Source: Oscillospiraceae bacterium (GTDB lineage: Bacteria; Bacillota; Clostridia; Oscillospirales; Oscillospiraceae). Taken from it: 64,000 nucleotides of DNA. The notes below the pieces were generated by a model. That model was not told where the DNA came from, made no database searches, and saw only the letters and a program-made list of their open reading frames with translations. The position numbers were made by a program, and so were the translations under genes. The DNA lies in assembly GCA_017508045.1 (NCBI GenBank), contig JAFVZT010000031.1, positions 72,305 through 136,304 of the forward strand, written 5' to 3'. Of the stretch, positions 44,659-54,399 are shown one piece after another (within the stretch, counting starts at the first letter, position 1; each line of letters opens with the position of its first letter).

Positions 44659-45369
44659 TTAGATATTTTCCTTTTTGTTTTTTGCGTCCTTGTTTTGTTT
44701 ATTAATCATTTTGTGAAGCGCTGACAACGCATCGTTAAGACCGCCTAATCTATCAATAAGGCCCGATGCCACAGCCTCTTTTCCATATAGAATAGTGCCT
44801 ACATCTGTTGCCATCTCTCCTGTTGCCATCATATACTTTTCAAATTGCTCCTTAGAAATTCCGGAGTTAGAAGTAACAAAATCAGCGATTTGTTCTTGTA
44901 TGCGCTGAAAATATCGAAATGTTTGCGGCGCACCAACTACAAGTCCGGTCATACGTACCGGATGTACTGTCATACTGGCAGTTGGTGTAATGAATGATTT
45001 TTTTGTACAAACTGCTAACGGTATGCCGATTGAGTGACCGCCACCAAGAACCAGAGAAACCGTTGGCTTTTTCATACCGGCAATCATTTCCGCTATTGCA
45101 AGACCTGCCTCAATATCTCCGCCCACCGTATTTAACAGCAGCAGTAAGCCATCAATTTCATTACTTTCCTCAATGCCTGCCAGCAGTGGCAGAATGTGTT
45201 CATATTTTGTTGACTTAACTGTTTCCGGCAGCACCTGATGCCCTTCAACCTGTCCGATAATTGTTAACGTATAAATATTACCTTTATCGCTTTTTGTAAT
45301 GTCTGAACCAAGCTCAATTACCTGTTCTCTCTCCTGACGAATTATTTCAGGATTATTATTTTCATTCAT
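44659..45369 (-). CDS. tepA: ClpP-class serine protease TepA
   Basis: A 236-residue protein of the ClpP/SppA fold without a signal peptide. The catalytic Ser is probably in GGGHSIGIPLAV and His in TVHPVRMTG; NTVGGDIEAGLAIAEMI forms the oxyanion region. TepA (YmfB) is a germination-linked degrader of small acid-soluble proteins or a translocation-enhancing peptidase in Bacillus, found upstream of spoIIIE as here. GAAGGGGG lies before the ATG. Confidence 0.88.
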   Translation of the reverse strand: MNENNNPEIIRQEREQVIELGSDITKSDKGNIYTLTIIGQVEGHQVLPETVKSTKYEHILPLLAGIEESNEIDGLLLLLNTVGGDIEAGLAIAEMIAGMKKPTVSLVLGGGHSIGIPLAVCTKKSFITPTASMTVHPVRMTGLVVGAPQTFRYFQRIQEQIADFVTSNSGISKEQFEKYMMATGEMATDVGTILYGKEAVASGLIDRLGGLNDALSALHKMINKQNKDAKNKKENI

Positions 45370-45423
45370 ATTTATACCCCCTTCTATTTATAGCGTAACC
45401 AATTATAATACAACAATTCATAC

Positions 45424-45452
45424 TTGAAAGAATAAACGAAATATCGTATAAT
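45424..45452 (+). promoter_or_regulatory. sigmaA promoter for ybaK
   Basis: TTGAAA (45424-45429) and TATAAT (45447-45452) have a 17 bp spacer, 15 bp upstream of the ybaK start and its GAAGGTG ribosome binding site. Confidence 0.75.
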
Positions 45453-45467
45453 ATAGAAGGTGATTTT

Positions 45468-45941
45468 ATGGTCAATAAAACGAACGCCGTTCGTTTGGTG
45501 GAAAAAGCGGGCTATTCCTGCGAAGAAGCATTCTATGAGTTTAACGAAAAAGATTTAAATGGTATGCACGCTGCTGAAGCAATTGGTTTGCCGCCTGAGC
45601 AAGTGTTTAAGACTCTGGTAGCCCGTGGTATGCACACAGGAATTCATATTTTCTGCATCCCAGTATGCTGCGAACTGGATTTAAAATCCGCTGCAAAGGC
45701 TGCCGGCGATAAGAAAATGGAGCTTGTATCAGTAAAAGAACTGTTAAATCTAACCGGCTACATCCGTGGAGGATGCAGCCCCATCGGTATGAAAAAGAAA
45801 TATCCTACGCATATCGACGAAACCTGTCAGCTCTATGAAAAAATTGCCGTATCCGCCGGCGAACGCGGCCACCAAATGATCATTCCATATGATGCAATTG
45901 TAGCGTTAACAAATGCCAAATTGGCAGACATTATACTTTGA
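45468..45941 (+). CDS. ybaK: Cys-tRNA(Pro)/Cys-tRNA(Cys) deacylase YbaK/EbsC
   Basis: A 157-residue editing enzyme that removes Cys from mischarged tRNA-Pro. The YbaK core is visible: GLPPEQVFKTLVARG with the catalytic Lys in FKTL, DLKSAAKAAGDKKMELVS, then GYIRGGCSPIGMKKK, and C-terminal GERGHQMIIP. Normal family length. A TSCPD-domain gene follows after 19 bp. Confidence 0.93.
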   Translation: MVNKTNAVRLVEKAGYSCEEAFYEFNEKDLNGMHAAEAIGLPPEQVFKTLVARGMHTGIHIFCIPVCCELDLKSAAKAAGDKKMELVSVKELLNLTGYIRGGCSPIGMKKKYPTHIDETCQLYEKIAVSAGERGHQMIIPYDAIVALTNAKLADIIL

Positions 45942-45960
45942 AATATAGAGGATGAACAAA

Positions 45961-46206
45961 ATGCAATACGAATACAAAACAAAAGGTACCTGCTCACAAC
46001 GTATATTATTTGAAATCGTTGATGGAAAAGTAAAGAACGTCCAATTTATTGGTGGCTGTAACGGAAATTTACAAGGCATCAGCAGATTGGTTGATGGTAT
46101 GGAGGTTAAAGAGGTTATCGAAAGGATTGAGGGTATCCATTGCGGTATGAAGCCGACATCCTGCCCAGACCAGTTGGCCAAAGCATTAAAAGAGGCAAAC
46201 CTATAA
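45961..46206 (+). CDS. TSCPD-domain protein (TIGR03905 family)
   Basis: An 81-residue protein with CSQRILFEI, FIGGCNGNLQGISRLVDGM and the signature TSCPDQLAKAL near the C-terminus. The domain also occurs at the end of some ribonucleotide reductases and is a probable Cys-rich metal site. ATG 45961 is 9 bp after AGAGG; an ATG at 45952 would abut that site. Function is unknown. Confidence 0.88.
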   Translation: MQYEYKTKGTCSQRILFEIVDGKVKNVQFIGGCNGNLQGISRLVDGMEVKEVIERIEGIHCGMKPTSCPDQLAKALKEANL

Positions 46207-46227
46207 AAAACGGTATTATAATTATTT

Positions 46228-46264
46228 AGCGGGAGAAACCACAAATTTTGTGATTTCTCCCGCT
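46228..46264. terminator. Bidirectional terminator between the TSCPD gene and ysxC
   Basis: An 18 bp stem with one mismatch (AGCGGGAGAAA...TTTCTCCCGCT), followed by ATTTTC on the plus strand, lies between convergent genes. Confidence 0.75.
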
Positions 46265-46306
46265 ATTTTCAGCATTTGAATGAACCGCATATCCGGTTAA
46301 ATCATT

Positions 46307-46891
46307 TTATTCGCCCACCGTATCCAAAATGAATCGCACAAGTTCATCTCTGCCAGTCCCCTTTTCAGCCGAAAATGGAATTAAAGGACAATCCTCCGGA
46401 AGCTCAAGGTCATTTCGGATTGTTTGCAGGTTTGCCTCGATTTCGCTTTTTTTAACCTTGTCCAGCTTGTTGGCTACAACCACGAAGGGACAGTTGCTGT
46501 CTAAAAACCATCTGGCCATTGTGATGTCATTGTTTGTCGGCGCGTGACGGGCATCAACAATGAACACGCCGAGGCTGATACGGTTTGCGGCAAAATAGCT
46601 CTCCATAAGCCTTCCCCATCGGTTCTTCTCAGCCTGGGAAACCTGTGCATAACCATAACCGGGAAGGTCTACAAAATAGCATTTGTCCTCTACAGTAAAA
46701 TAATTTACGTGAATGGTTTTGCCCGGTTTTTCACCAACTCGGGCAAAGTTCTTTCTTTGCATAATCCGATTGATTACAGAAGATTTTCCGACATTTGATT
46801 TTCCGGCAAAGGCAATTTCGGGAAGCCGATTGGCAGGAAACTGGCTTGAAGTTGCAGCCGACACTAAAAAATCTACAAAATTAAAATTCAT
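46307..46891 (-). CDS. ysxC: Ribosome biogenesis GTPase YsxC/EngB
   Basis: A 194-residue GTPase needed for 50S assembly. G1 AGKSNVGKSSVINR, G2 (PGKT), G3 DLPGYGYAQVSQAEK, G4 NKLDKV and G5 FSAEKGTG are present. ATG 46891 with GAGG 6 bp upstream is preferred over one four codons earlier. The lon stop overlaps its ribosome binding site; lon-ysxC is a standard pair. Confidence 0.95.
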   Translation of the reverse strand: MNFNFVDFLVSAATSSQFPANRLPEIAFAGKSNVGKSSVINRIMQRKNFARVGEKPGKTIHVNYFTVEDKCYFVDLPGYGYAQVSQAEKNRWGRLMESYFAANRISLGVFIVDARHAPTNNDITMARWFLDSNCPFVVVANKLDKVKKSEIEANLQTIRNDLELPEDCPLIPFSAEKGTGRDELVRFILDTVGE

Positions 46892-46899
46892 AGTATACC

Positions 46900-49302
46900 T
46901 CACTGACGAATGCCCATTTTGCGATTCTTTTGCACAATTTCATCCGGTATTTCCTGAAGAAGTGTCGGTATGGCATCTGCCCGGTTATTAAGCGCCGCAT
47001 TTAACACCACATCAACAGACTGTGCAGTAATAAAATTCAAGGCGTTTCGAACCATTGGATCGATTTCGCATAAATCCCGTTCATTATCCTTTGGAATAAT
47101 AACTGTATGAACACCGTGGCGAAGTGCCGCCATAGTTTTCTCCTTTAATCCGCCAATGGGAAGTACGCGTCCACGAATTGACAATTCACCGGTCATAGCA
47201 ATATCTCTGCGAACAGTTGCGCCGGTAAGAGCAGAAACCATTGCAGTGCATACCGTCACACCAGCCGACGGACCGTCCTTGGGCACAGCACCCTCCGGAA
47301 AATGCACATGGATATCCTTTGTTTTATAAAAATCTGCTGAAACACCAAGTTTGCTTGAGTTGGCGCGAATATAGCTAAGCGCCGCGTGTGCCGATTCCTT
47401 CATCACATCACCCAGATTGCCTGTTAATTCAAGCTTTCCGGAACCATCCATCACATTTACTTCAACCTCTAGTATCTCTCCGCCAGCACTGGTCCAAGCC
47501 AAGCCTGTAACCAGACCGACCTGATCCGTGCCCGGGATTCTGTCCGGCAAATATTTGCGAGCGCCTAAAAAATCCTCAATGTTGTTTCCTGTAACAACCA
47601 GTCGTTTTAAAGCACTGTCAGCTAATATTTTCATACCGGCCTTTCTGCATATTGAAGCAATGCAGCGTTCAAGATTGCGGACTCCGGACTCCCGGGTATA
47701 GCAGCGAATCATCTCACGAATTGCATCTTCAGAAAAACGAAGCTGTGATTTTTTAATGCCGTGTTTTGAGAGCTGCTTCGGTATTAAATAGTTTGTAGCA
47801 ATTGCAACCTTTTCAAAATCCGTATACGAACTCAGCTCAATAATTTCCATACGGTCAAGCAGCGGTCTTGGAATAGTATCAGTTGTGTTCGCGGTAGTAA
47901 TAAACATTACATTGCTTAAATCAAAGGGAATCTCCAAATAATGGTCACGATAAGCTTTATTTTGCTCCGCATCCAGCACTTCAAGAAGCGCTGCGCTGGG
48001 ATCACCCCGATGATCAGCACCCAGCTTATCGACCTCATCCAGCAGCAATAGCGGATTCATACTGCCTGCCTGGATCATTGCAGACAAAATCCTGCCAGGC
48101 ATTGCGCCGACATAAGTTTTTCTATGACCGCGAATATCGGCCTCGTCGTGAACACCCCCGAGGGCGATACGTGCCATTTTCCTGTTCAGACTCCGGGCAA
48201 CAGAATATGCCACTGAAGTCTTACCGACACCGGGAGGGCCAACCAAGCAGATAATTTGAGGTGGATTTTGAGGAGCAAGCTGCCGAATAGCAATTGTTTC
48301 CAAAATACGTTCTTTGACCTTCTCCATGCCGAAGTGGTCCTTGTTCAGTACCTTGCGAGCCGCTGCAATGTCAATGCGTTCCCTGGTGTAAATATTCCAG
48401 GGCAACTCGAGAACAGTATCCAGGTAATTACGTAAAACAGAAGCCTCGGCAGAACCGAAGGGCTGCTTTTTTAACCGTTCTAAATCCTTCAGAAGCTTGG
48501 ACTCAATTTCATTAGAAAGATTTAATTTTAGAATATTTCTTTCATAGTCAGAAAATTCTGAATACTCGTCCCCTTCTCCCAACTCCTCACGGATTGCTTT
48601 GATCTGTTCCCGGAGGTAATAGTCTCTCTGGTCCTGATCCATTTGTGCCCGGGTTTTTGCCTGTATATCTGTTTCCAGGTGGAGTATTTGAAGTTCTTGA
48701 CGAAGTAATCGAATAGCACTTTCCAGTCGCTTCACAGGATTAAGCTGGCATAATAGTTTTGCTTTATCCGAAAAGTCTATGCTGGAATTTTGCGCAATGC
48801 AGTCCGCAATAAAGCCGCAATTGTCCGACGCCAACATCTGCAGCTGAACGGACTGTGCAGGATTTTCAACCAGTTCGACATAGGTGCCGTACAGCGCCTT
48901 TGCATCTCTAAGAAGTGCGCGATTTTTTAAGCTGTCCTGATGGTCAATCTCATGCACCTGCTCAACAAAACCGGAAAGAAAGGGACTGGATTGTGTTAAA
49001 TCGGCTATTTTTGCTCTATATAAGCCGGTTACAAGAACACGGATATTATCGTGCTGTGATTTAAGAATTTGCTTGACCTGAACGACTGTACCAATCGGAT
49101 ACAACGCGCCCAGATCAGGATCATCATTCAGAATATCCTTTTGCGGTACCAGCATCAGAGTTTGACCGCGCTTCATTGCGTCCTCCAATGCCAGTGCGGA
49201 TTTCATACGACCAATATCAAAATGAACGGTCTGCTCCGGGAATACGGTTATTCCGCGAAGAGCAAGTACCGGTAGTTTTCGTGATATATATTCTTCACTC
49301 AT
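46900..49302 (-). CDS. lon: ATP-dependent protease Lon
   Basis: An 800-residue AAA+ protease that degrades damaged and regulatory proteins. The N-terminal substrate domain starts [20 protein letters not shown]. Walker A is [11 protein letters not shown] near residue 357 and Walker [11 protein letters not shown]. The protease domain has the catalytic Ser in [10 protein letters not shown] and Lys in [13 protein letters not shown]. The presence of the N-domain indicates LonA. ATG 49302 with AAGGAGAG upstream is chosen. Confidence 0.96.
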   Translation of the reverse strand: MSEEYISRKLPVLALRGITVFPEQTVHFDIGRMKSALALEDAMKRGQTLMLVPQKDILNDDPDLGALYPIGTVVQVKQILKSQHDNIRVLVTGLYRAKIADLTQSSPFLSGFVEQVHEIDHQDSLKNRALLRDAKALYGTYVELVENPAQSVQLQMLASDNCGFIADCIAQNSSIDFSDKAKLLCQLNPVKRLESAIRLLRQELQILHLETDIQAKTRAQMDQDQRDYYLREQIKAIREELGEGDEYSEFSDYERNILKLNLSNEIESKLLKDLERLKKQPFGSAEASVLRNYLDTVLELPWNIYTRERIDIAAARKVLNKDHFGMEKVKERILETIAIRQLAPQNPPQIICLVGPPGVGKTSVAYSVARSLNRKMARIALGGVHDEADIRGHRKTYVGAMPGRILSAMIQAGSMNPLLLLDEVDKLGADHRGDPSAALLEVLDAEQNKAYRDHYLEIPFDLSNVMFITTANTTDTIPRPLLDRMEIIELSSYTDFEKVAIATNYLIPKQLSKHGIKKSQLRFSEDAIREMIRCYTRESGVRNLERCIASICRKAGMKILADSALKRLVVTGNNIEDFLGARKYLPDRIPGTDQVGLVTGLAWTSAGGEILEVEVNVMDGSGKLELTGNLGDVMKESAHAALSYIRANSSKLGVSADFYKTKDIHVHFPEGAVPKDGPSAGVTVCTAMVSALTGATVRRDIAMTGELSIRGRVLPIGGLKEKTMAALRHGVHTVIIPKDNERDLCEIDPMVRNALNFITAQSVDVVLNAALNNRADAIPTLLQEIPDEIVQKNRKMGIRQ

Positions 49303-49331
49303 AGGGCTCTCCTTCCATTGCACAGAACAAA

Positions 49332-49355
49332 ATGGGGGTAGAAAACTACCCCCAT
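49332..49355 (-). terminator. Terminator after clpX
   Basis: A perfect 9 bp stem (ATGGGGGTA with TACCCCCAT, loop 6) is followed on the minus strand by TTTTGTT, 8 bp past the clpX stop. Confidence 0.65.
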
Positions 49356-49363
49356 AAACACTG

Positions 49364-50611
49364 TTAATTCTTTGCGGTGATTACATCCCGCGGTTTTGAT
49401 TTAGAATGAACAATTTTGGGTTGTCCACCGTTAACACATTCTTCTGTTATGATGACTTTTTTAATAGAAAGATCAGATGGAACCATATACATGATTTTTG
49501 TCATAGTCTGTTCCATAATTGCACGCAATCCTCTGGCGCCAATCTGGCGATCCACTGCCTTTTGCGCAATGCAGTCAAGGGCATCCGGTTCGATTTCCAA
49601 CTCAACATTATCCATAGCAAAAAGCTGTTCATACTGTTTTTTAAGAGCATTTTTCGGCTCAGTTAGGATACGTACCAAATCCTCTTTCTTTAAATCCTGC
49701 AGGGCAGTAATCACCGGCAGGCGGCCAACAAGCTCAGGAATAATGCCAAACTTCAGCAAATCGTGGGGCTGTACCTGTGAAAACAATTTACCGATATCAC
49801 GTTTTTTCTTGCTTTCAACCGGCGCATCAAAACCAATTGCAGAGCGATCTGTTCTAGCCTCGATTATCTTGTCCAAACCATCAAATGCGCCACCGCAAAT
49901 AAACAGAATATTTGTGGTATCCACGGGAATCGTTTCTTGCTGGGGGTGCTTTCTGCCGCCCTGAGGCGGAACATTTGCAACAGTGCCTTCTAAAATTTTC
50001 AGAAGTGCTTGCTGTACACCTTCACCTGAAACATCTCTGGTAATGGATGTATTCTCGCTCTTTCGGGCGATTTTATCCATTTCATCAATGTAAATAATGC
50101 CGCGCTGAGCTAATTCGACATCAAAATCAGCAGCCTGTAAAAGACGAACAAGAATATTTTCTACATCGTCGCCTACATAGCCGGCCTCAGTAAGGGTTGT
50201 AGCGTCTGCAATAGCAAAAGGAACATTTAGAATTTTCGCCAAGGTCTGGGCAAACAGTGTCTTTCCGGAGCCGGTTGGGCCAATTAACAATATATTACTC
50301 TTTTGTAATTCAACATCGGAATCATGAGGAATGTAAATGCGCTTATAGTGATTATAGACAGCTACCGATAACGCGATCTTTGCATCATCCTGGCCAATAA
50401 TATAGCTATCCATATACGCCTTCATTTCCATCGGTGTGGGCAAGCGCTCCGGTCTTTCGGCGTTCTGCGTGTCCTTACGAAGCAAATCACAGCAAGCCTG
50501 CACACAGTCACTGCAAATACAGACATCAGGACCTGCAATCAAGCGTGCCCTGGATTCCGGTCTGCCGCAAAAAGAACAAGTCAATACGTGTTCTTCCGTC
50601 TTTTTTGCCAT
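49364..50611 (-). CDS. clpX: ATP-dependent Clp protease ATP-binding subunit ClpX
   Basis: A 415-residue AAA+ unfoldase. The N-terminal zinc-binding domain has CSFCG and CICSDC. Walker A is [12 protein letters not shown] near 112, with GYVGDDVE, Walker [11 protein letters not shown] and the IGF loop (RSAIGFDA) that docks ClpP. It unfolds and feeds substrates to ClpP, encoded just upstream. Confidence 0.97.
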   Translation of the reverse strand: MAKKTEEHVLTCSFCGRPESRARLIAGPDVCICSDCVQACCDLLRKDTQNAERPERLPTPMEMKAYMDSYIIGQDDAKIALSVAVYNHYKRIYIPHDSDVELQKSNILLIGPTGSGKTLFAQTLAKILNVPFAIADATTLTEAGYVGDDVENILVRLLQAADFDVELAQRGIIYIDEMDKIARKSENTSITRDVSGEGVQQALLKILEGTVANVPPQGGRKHPQQETIPVDTTNILFICGGAFDGLDKIIEARTDRSAIGFDAPVESKKKRDIGKLFSQVQPHDLLKFGIIPELVGRLPVITALQDLKKEDLVRILTEPKNALKKQYEQLFAMDNVELEIEPDALDCIAQKAVDRQIGARGLRAIMEQTMTKIMYMVPSDLSIKKVIITEECVNGGQPKIVHSKSKPRDVITAKN

Positions 50612-50634
50612 AACAAGGCACCGCCTTTCAGTAA

Positions 50635-51219
50635 TTATCTGTGGTGTTCAATAACACGGTCAATGATTCCAAAACCTGCTGCCTCGTCAGCAGTCATAAA
50701 ATTATCACGCTCACAAGCCTGGGTAACTTCATCCACACTCTTGCCTGTATTTTCTGCCAGAATACGGTTCATCCGGGATTTAATTGTCTCCAAACGCTTC
50801 ATATGAATAGCCATATCCGTAATCTGGCCCTGTGTACCGGCAGAGGGCTGATGAATCATAATCTCAGAATTCGGGAGGGCCATCCGCTTACCCTTAGTGC
50901 CGGCTGACAGCAGAAAAGCGCCCATAGATGCCGCCATACCTACGCAAATCGTTGCAACATCGCACTTGATGTACTGCATGGTATCATAAATGGCCATACC
51001 GGCAGTGACACTGCCACCGGGGCTGTTGATATAGAATTGAATATCCTTATCCGGATCCTGCGCTTCAAGGTACAGCATTTGGGCTACGATCAAACTTGCT
51101 GTTGTATCGTTAACCTCCTCAGACAGGAAAATAATCCGGTCATTCAGCAGTCGGGAAAAAATATCATAGCTGCGTTCCCCGCGGCTGGTCTGCTCGACAA
51201 CATAAGGAATAAAGCTCAT
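50635..51219 (-). CDS. clpP: ATP-dependent Clp protease proteolytic subunit ClpP
   Basis: A 194-residue tetradecameric serine protease. The catalytic Ser is in [14 protein letters not shown], His in [11 protein letters not shown], and Asp further on near RDNFM. ATG 51219 follows AAGGAGA by 8 bp. The tig-clpP-clpX-lon-ysxC order forms a protein quality-control block. Confidence 0.97.
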   Translation of the reverse strand: MSFIPYVVEQTSRGERSYDIFSRLLNDRIIFLSEEVNDTTASLIVAQMLYLEAQDPDKDIQFYINSPGGSVTAGMAIYDTMQYIKCDVATICVGMAASMGAFLLSAGTKGKRMALPNSEIMIHQPSAGTQGQITDMAIHMKRLETIKSRMNRILAENTGKSVDEVTQACERDNFMTADEAAGFGIIDRVIEHHR

Positions 51220-51270
51220 AGTCGTGTCTCCTTTCATGGTTTAGAATATTCTAGCCAGAAAATTGGAAAA

Positions 51271-52575
51271 TTATTCCTCAGAAGCTGCGTCTTCCTTCTT
51301 AGGTGCAACGGCAACTGCATTATCGGTAATAACCTTAATCGCTTTGCGTGTTTCCAAGCCGGATTTAACTTCCTCAGCAGGAACCATTTCCTTGATCTTT
51401 TCGACTTCCATTCCGTACTGCTTTGCGATAGAGGCAAACTCCTCCTCAAGCTCGTCATCAGACACGGAAATCGCTTCAACCTCTGCAATTTTAGCGAGGG
51501 TCACGTTGATTTTTGCCTGCTTTTCAGCTGCGGGACGGAAGGCGTTGCGCATTGTATTTATGTCGCCACCCATCATCTTTGCATAGGCATCCATAGAATA
51601 GCCACTCATCTGAAGCTGATAAGCGAAGCGCTCCATCTGGTTATCCAGCTCAGCGTCAATAAGGCCCTTAGGCATATCCACAGTTGTGTTTTCTGCAGCC
51701 TTTTCTACGCAAGCCTGCTCAAATGCAGACTGAGCCTTCTTCTCAGCATCCTCAAGCGCTTTAGCGCGGATATCCGCCTTCAGATCGGCCAGCGTCTCAA
51801 ACTCAGAAACGTCCTTTGCAAACTCATCATCCTTCTCAGGAACATTGGTAACCGCCACTTTGTTAACCTTTACGTGGAAAACAACAGCCTTGCCGGCCAG
51901 GTCCTTGTGGTAGTCCTCAGGGAAGGTAATATCAATATCCTTTTCCTCACCGGCAGACATACCGACGATCTGCTCTTCAAAACCGGGAACAAAAGAACCG
52001 GAACCCAGCTTAAGATCAAAGTTATCGCCCTTGCCACCGTTAAAAGGAACGCCATTATCAAAGCCTTCAAAATCAATGTTGGCAGTATCCCCTATCTGAG
52101 CTGCCCGATCAACAGTTTCGGTAGACGCAACATTCTGAGCCATACGGTCCAACTCAGCTTCTACCTGCGCATCGCTGACAGAAACCTTATTCTTCTCCAC
52201 TTCGAGACCCTTATAGTCGCCAAGGGTAACCTCGGGATATGTTTCGGTAGTGATGGTAATGGTAACCACATTGTCTTCGCTGATATTCATATCGGTCAGA
52301 CTGGGGCGACCAACAGCTTTAATATCCTGCTCGGTAACAGCATACTTATAGATTTCGGGGAAGATTTCTTCCAGACCATCCTCATAAAACACATGAGCGC
52401 CGTACATAGCTTCAATCATTTTACGAGGAGCCTTACCCTTGCGGAAGCCGGGAATCATAATATTCTTACGAGCCTTCAGGTATGCCTTGCTCACGCCGGA
52501 CTCCATAAGCTCCTTATCAATTTCAACAACAATTGTTGCTTCATTGCCCTTTTTCTCAATGTTCTTTACATTCAT
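51271..52575 (-). CDS. tig: Trigger factor
   Basis: A 434-residue ribosome-bound chaperone and prolyl isomerase. The ribosome-binding signature is GFRKGKAPRKMIEAMYG (GFRxGKxP) near residue 44. The PPIase (FKBP-like) domain contains GDTANIDFEGFDNGVPFNGG at ~160-245. The helical arm and C-terminal domain follow. Made from its own promoter. Confidence 0.96.
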   Translation of the reverse strand: MNVKNIEKKGNEATIVVEIDKELMESGVSKAYLKARKNIMIPGFRKGKAPRKMIEAMYGAHVFYEDGLEEIFPEIYKYAVTEQDIKAVGRPSLTDMNISEDNVVTITITTETYPEVTLGDYKGLEVEKNKVSVSDAQVEAELDRMAQNVASTETVDRAAQIGDTANIDFEGFDNGVPFNGGKGDNFDLKLGSGSFVPGFEEQIVGMSAGEEKDIDITFPEDYHKDLAGKAVVFHVKVNKVAVTNVPEKDDEFAKDVSEFETLADLKADIRAKALEDAEKKAQSAFEQACVEKAAENTTVDMPKGLIDAELDNQMERFAYQLQMSGYSMDAYAKMMGGDINTMRNAFRPAAEKQAKINVTLAKIAEVEAISVSDDELEEEFASIAKQYGMEVEKIKEMVPAEEVKSGLETRKAIKVITDNAVAVAPKKEDAASEE

Positions 52576-52644
52576 TATTTATTTCCTCCAATTTGTATCA
52601 GGCCGTGCAAAAGCGACCATTTTTACATTTTTTGTATCCGATGT

Positions 52645-52673
52645 ATTTTAACAGAGAATGTACCAAATGTCCA
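52645..52673 (-). promoter_or_regulatory. sigmaA promoter for tig
   Basis: On the minus strand, TGGACA (52673-52668) and TAAAAT (52650-52645) have a 17 bp spacer, about 70 bp upstream of tig. Confidence 0.6.
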
Positions 52674-52691
52674 CACTTTTCTTAAAAATTT

Positions 52692-53381
52692 TTAAATATT
52701 TACAAGAACGGGCTTAAAATTTATTCGGTCAGCAGAAATAAGGCGATATTCAACTCCATTCCAAAGTCCTTCCATTGCCAATCCGTGACTTGCACCGTGT
52801 AAATGCCCATAATAGCAACGACGCACCTGATACTTCTCAAGCATCTCCAAAATTTCTTTACATTCATAGCCCTTGTATTTTGGAGGGTAGTGTAAAAAAA
52901 CAATTTTATCTCTGTCACCTGCTGATTTTAATGAGGTCTCCAACCGCATTAATTCGCGATGAAAGACCTTGCTGTCGTGAGCAGGAGACCGTTCCTCCTC
53001 ATAAAACCAGCCTCGGGTACCGCATATTGCCCAGTTTCCATATACGTAGTGATTGTTATGCAGTATAAATTGGTTGGAAAACTGATTATCTTCACAAAAA
53101 CGATAGAATTTTGCGGCAGTAGCCCACCAATAATCGTGATTTCCCTTTAAAATTATTTTTCTGCCTGGAATATCATTAATCCAAGCAAAATCATCCTTTG
53201 CTTCCGGAAGACTAAGCGCCCATGAAATGTCTCCTAGCAGTACCGTAGTATCATCGGGACCGATCACAGACATTCCCTGTTTTAGCTTATCCATATATCC
53301 CACCCATGTGCCGCCAAAAATGTCCATCGGTTTAGGCGCACCAAGACATAGGTGAATATCTCCAATCGCATATAACGCCAT
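52692..53381 (-). CDS. Metallophosphoesterase
   Basis: A 229-residue calcineurin-like phosphoesterase with the metal ligand set: AIGDIHLC (D-x-H), LLGDISWA, LKGNHDYWW (GNHD), a His in FLHYPP, and GHLHGAS. The protein is cytoplasmic. Its substrate cannot be told from sequence; relatives act on nucleotides or phosphoproteins. Confidence 0.88.
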   Translation of the reverse strand: MALYAIGDIHLCLGAPKPMDIFGGTWVGYMDKLKQGMSVIGPDDTTVLLGDISWALSLPEAKDDFAWINDIPGRKIILKGNHDYWWATAAKFYRFCEDNQFSNQFILHNNHYVYGNWAICGTRGWFYEEERSPAHDSKVFHRELMRLETSLKSAGDRDKIVFLHYPPKYKGYECKEILEMLEKYQVRRCYYGHLHGASHGLAMEGLWNGVEYRLISADRINFKPVLVNI

Positions 53382-53391
53382 AACCCACTCC

Positions 53392-54399
53392 TTACATTTG
53401 ATTCACAAGGCCGGTTATTTTGTCTTTGTCCAAGCCGGTTGCAGATGACAATTCATCAGTGTACGCAAGGGGGGTGGCTTCTGCAAAAAGAACAGTCAAT
53501 TTGTTGCTGCCGGTTTTGGCACGGTAATCCTGTAAACCTCCATAGCAAAGAGCAGTCAACGGATCAATGATGTAGGAATCACCGCGAAAAATACTGTTAA
53601 TAAGGGAACTTGCCCTGCCCTGCCCCGCAACGGAACAAAACAGCCCTTGATTAATTACAGGTAAAAGTTCCTCGTCCACTATGTAGCTTTTCTTATTTTC
53701 ACTGCATTTTAAGAAATCCTCCACAGAAGCATAGCCGGCTGTCGCACACAAAAGGCGTTCCACGCCAAAATCACTTTCCTGTGCAGTAACAATATTGAAA
53801 ATTCCCCGATGTATAAAATCCCATATGGTGCAATTTTCTTCACAAGTGCAAATGATTGTTTCAATCGGAAGACCCATTTTCTTGGCATATAAAGCGGCTA
53901 TTGGTGCAGATAAATCTCCAGCCTGCAATGAAACATCAAAGTGTTGCTCCAAAGTCAAGGCACCGATACGTAGCAATTCACCATACATAGCGAAAAGCAT
54001 GGCAATACCCATAGTAATATGCATCCAATCAGAAGCACCGCCTTCATCAGATCCTCTGATCTTTTTACTAATGCCTTCAGCAATGTAGTCGAACCTTCCA
54101 TCAAGGTTGTGCCACAATTCTCCAATAACAATTTTGTTGTTTACCTGAGAAACGCGGAGGGCATTTCTACCAACACAAAAATCAACATCCCAACCGCTTA
54201 ATCTTGCGGAAAAGAAGAGATTTACAACATCTGCAATTATCTGAGAGGTCGATTTGCCTGCAAGCAACTGCAGGTCTTCCTGTGTATATTGCGGCAGTAT
54301 AAAAGGAACAAAATAGCCGCCATCAGGACTGCGATTCTCCATCAAAGCCCTATGCGATGTGTAAACATCTTTGTTACACCTGGTTGTTACGTACAGCAT
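53392..54399 (-). CDS. Threonine-synthase-like protein, probably not catalytic
   Basis: A 335-residue protein whose first 45 residues resemble the threonine synthase N-terminal domain (YVTTRCNKDVYTSHRALMEN, SPDGGYFVPFILPQ). The rest has the fold-type II layout, with VSLQAGDLSAPIAALYAKKMGLPI near the usual GNxG region. The usual PLP-lysine motif (F-K-D) is not found; the corresponding part reads DWMHITMGIAMLF. The protein is about 100 residues shorter than ThrC. It overlaps the dipeptidase gene by 13 bp. Likely a degenerate or repurposed paralog. Confidence 0.65.
   Translation of the reverse strand: MLYVTTRCNKDVYTSHRALMENRSPDGGYFVPFILPQYTQEDLQLLAGKSTSQIIADVVNLFFSARLSGWDVDFCVGRNALRVSQVNNKIVIGELWHNLDGRFDYIAEGISKKIRGSDEGGASDWMHITMGIAMLFAMYGELLRIGALTLEQHFDVSLQAGDLSAPIAALYAKKMGLPIETIICTCEENCTIWDFIHRGIFNIVTAQESDFGVERLLCATAGYASVEDFLKCSENKKSYIVDEELLPVINQGLFCSVAGQGRASSLINSIFRGDSYIIDPLTALCYGGLQDYRAKTGSNKLTVLFAEATPLAYTDELSSATGLDKDKITGLVNQM

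Noticed and set aside
51037..52695. A 552-codon open frame on the plus strand opposite tig
   Set aside because: Trigger factor on the minus strand is unmistakable. The plus-strand frame has no ribosome binding site, no recognisable domain and a Cys/Leu/His/Asn-rich mix typical of the reverse complement of a coding gene.
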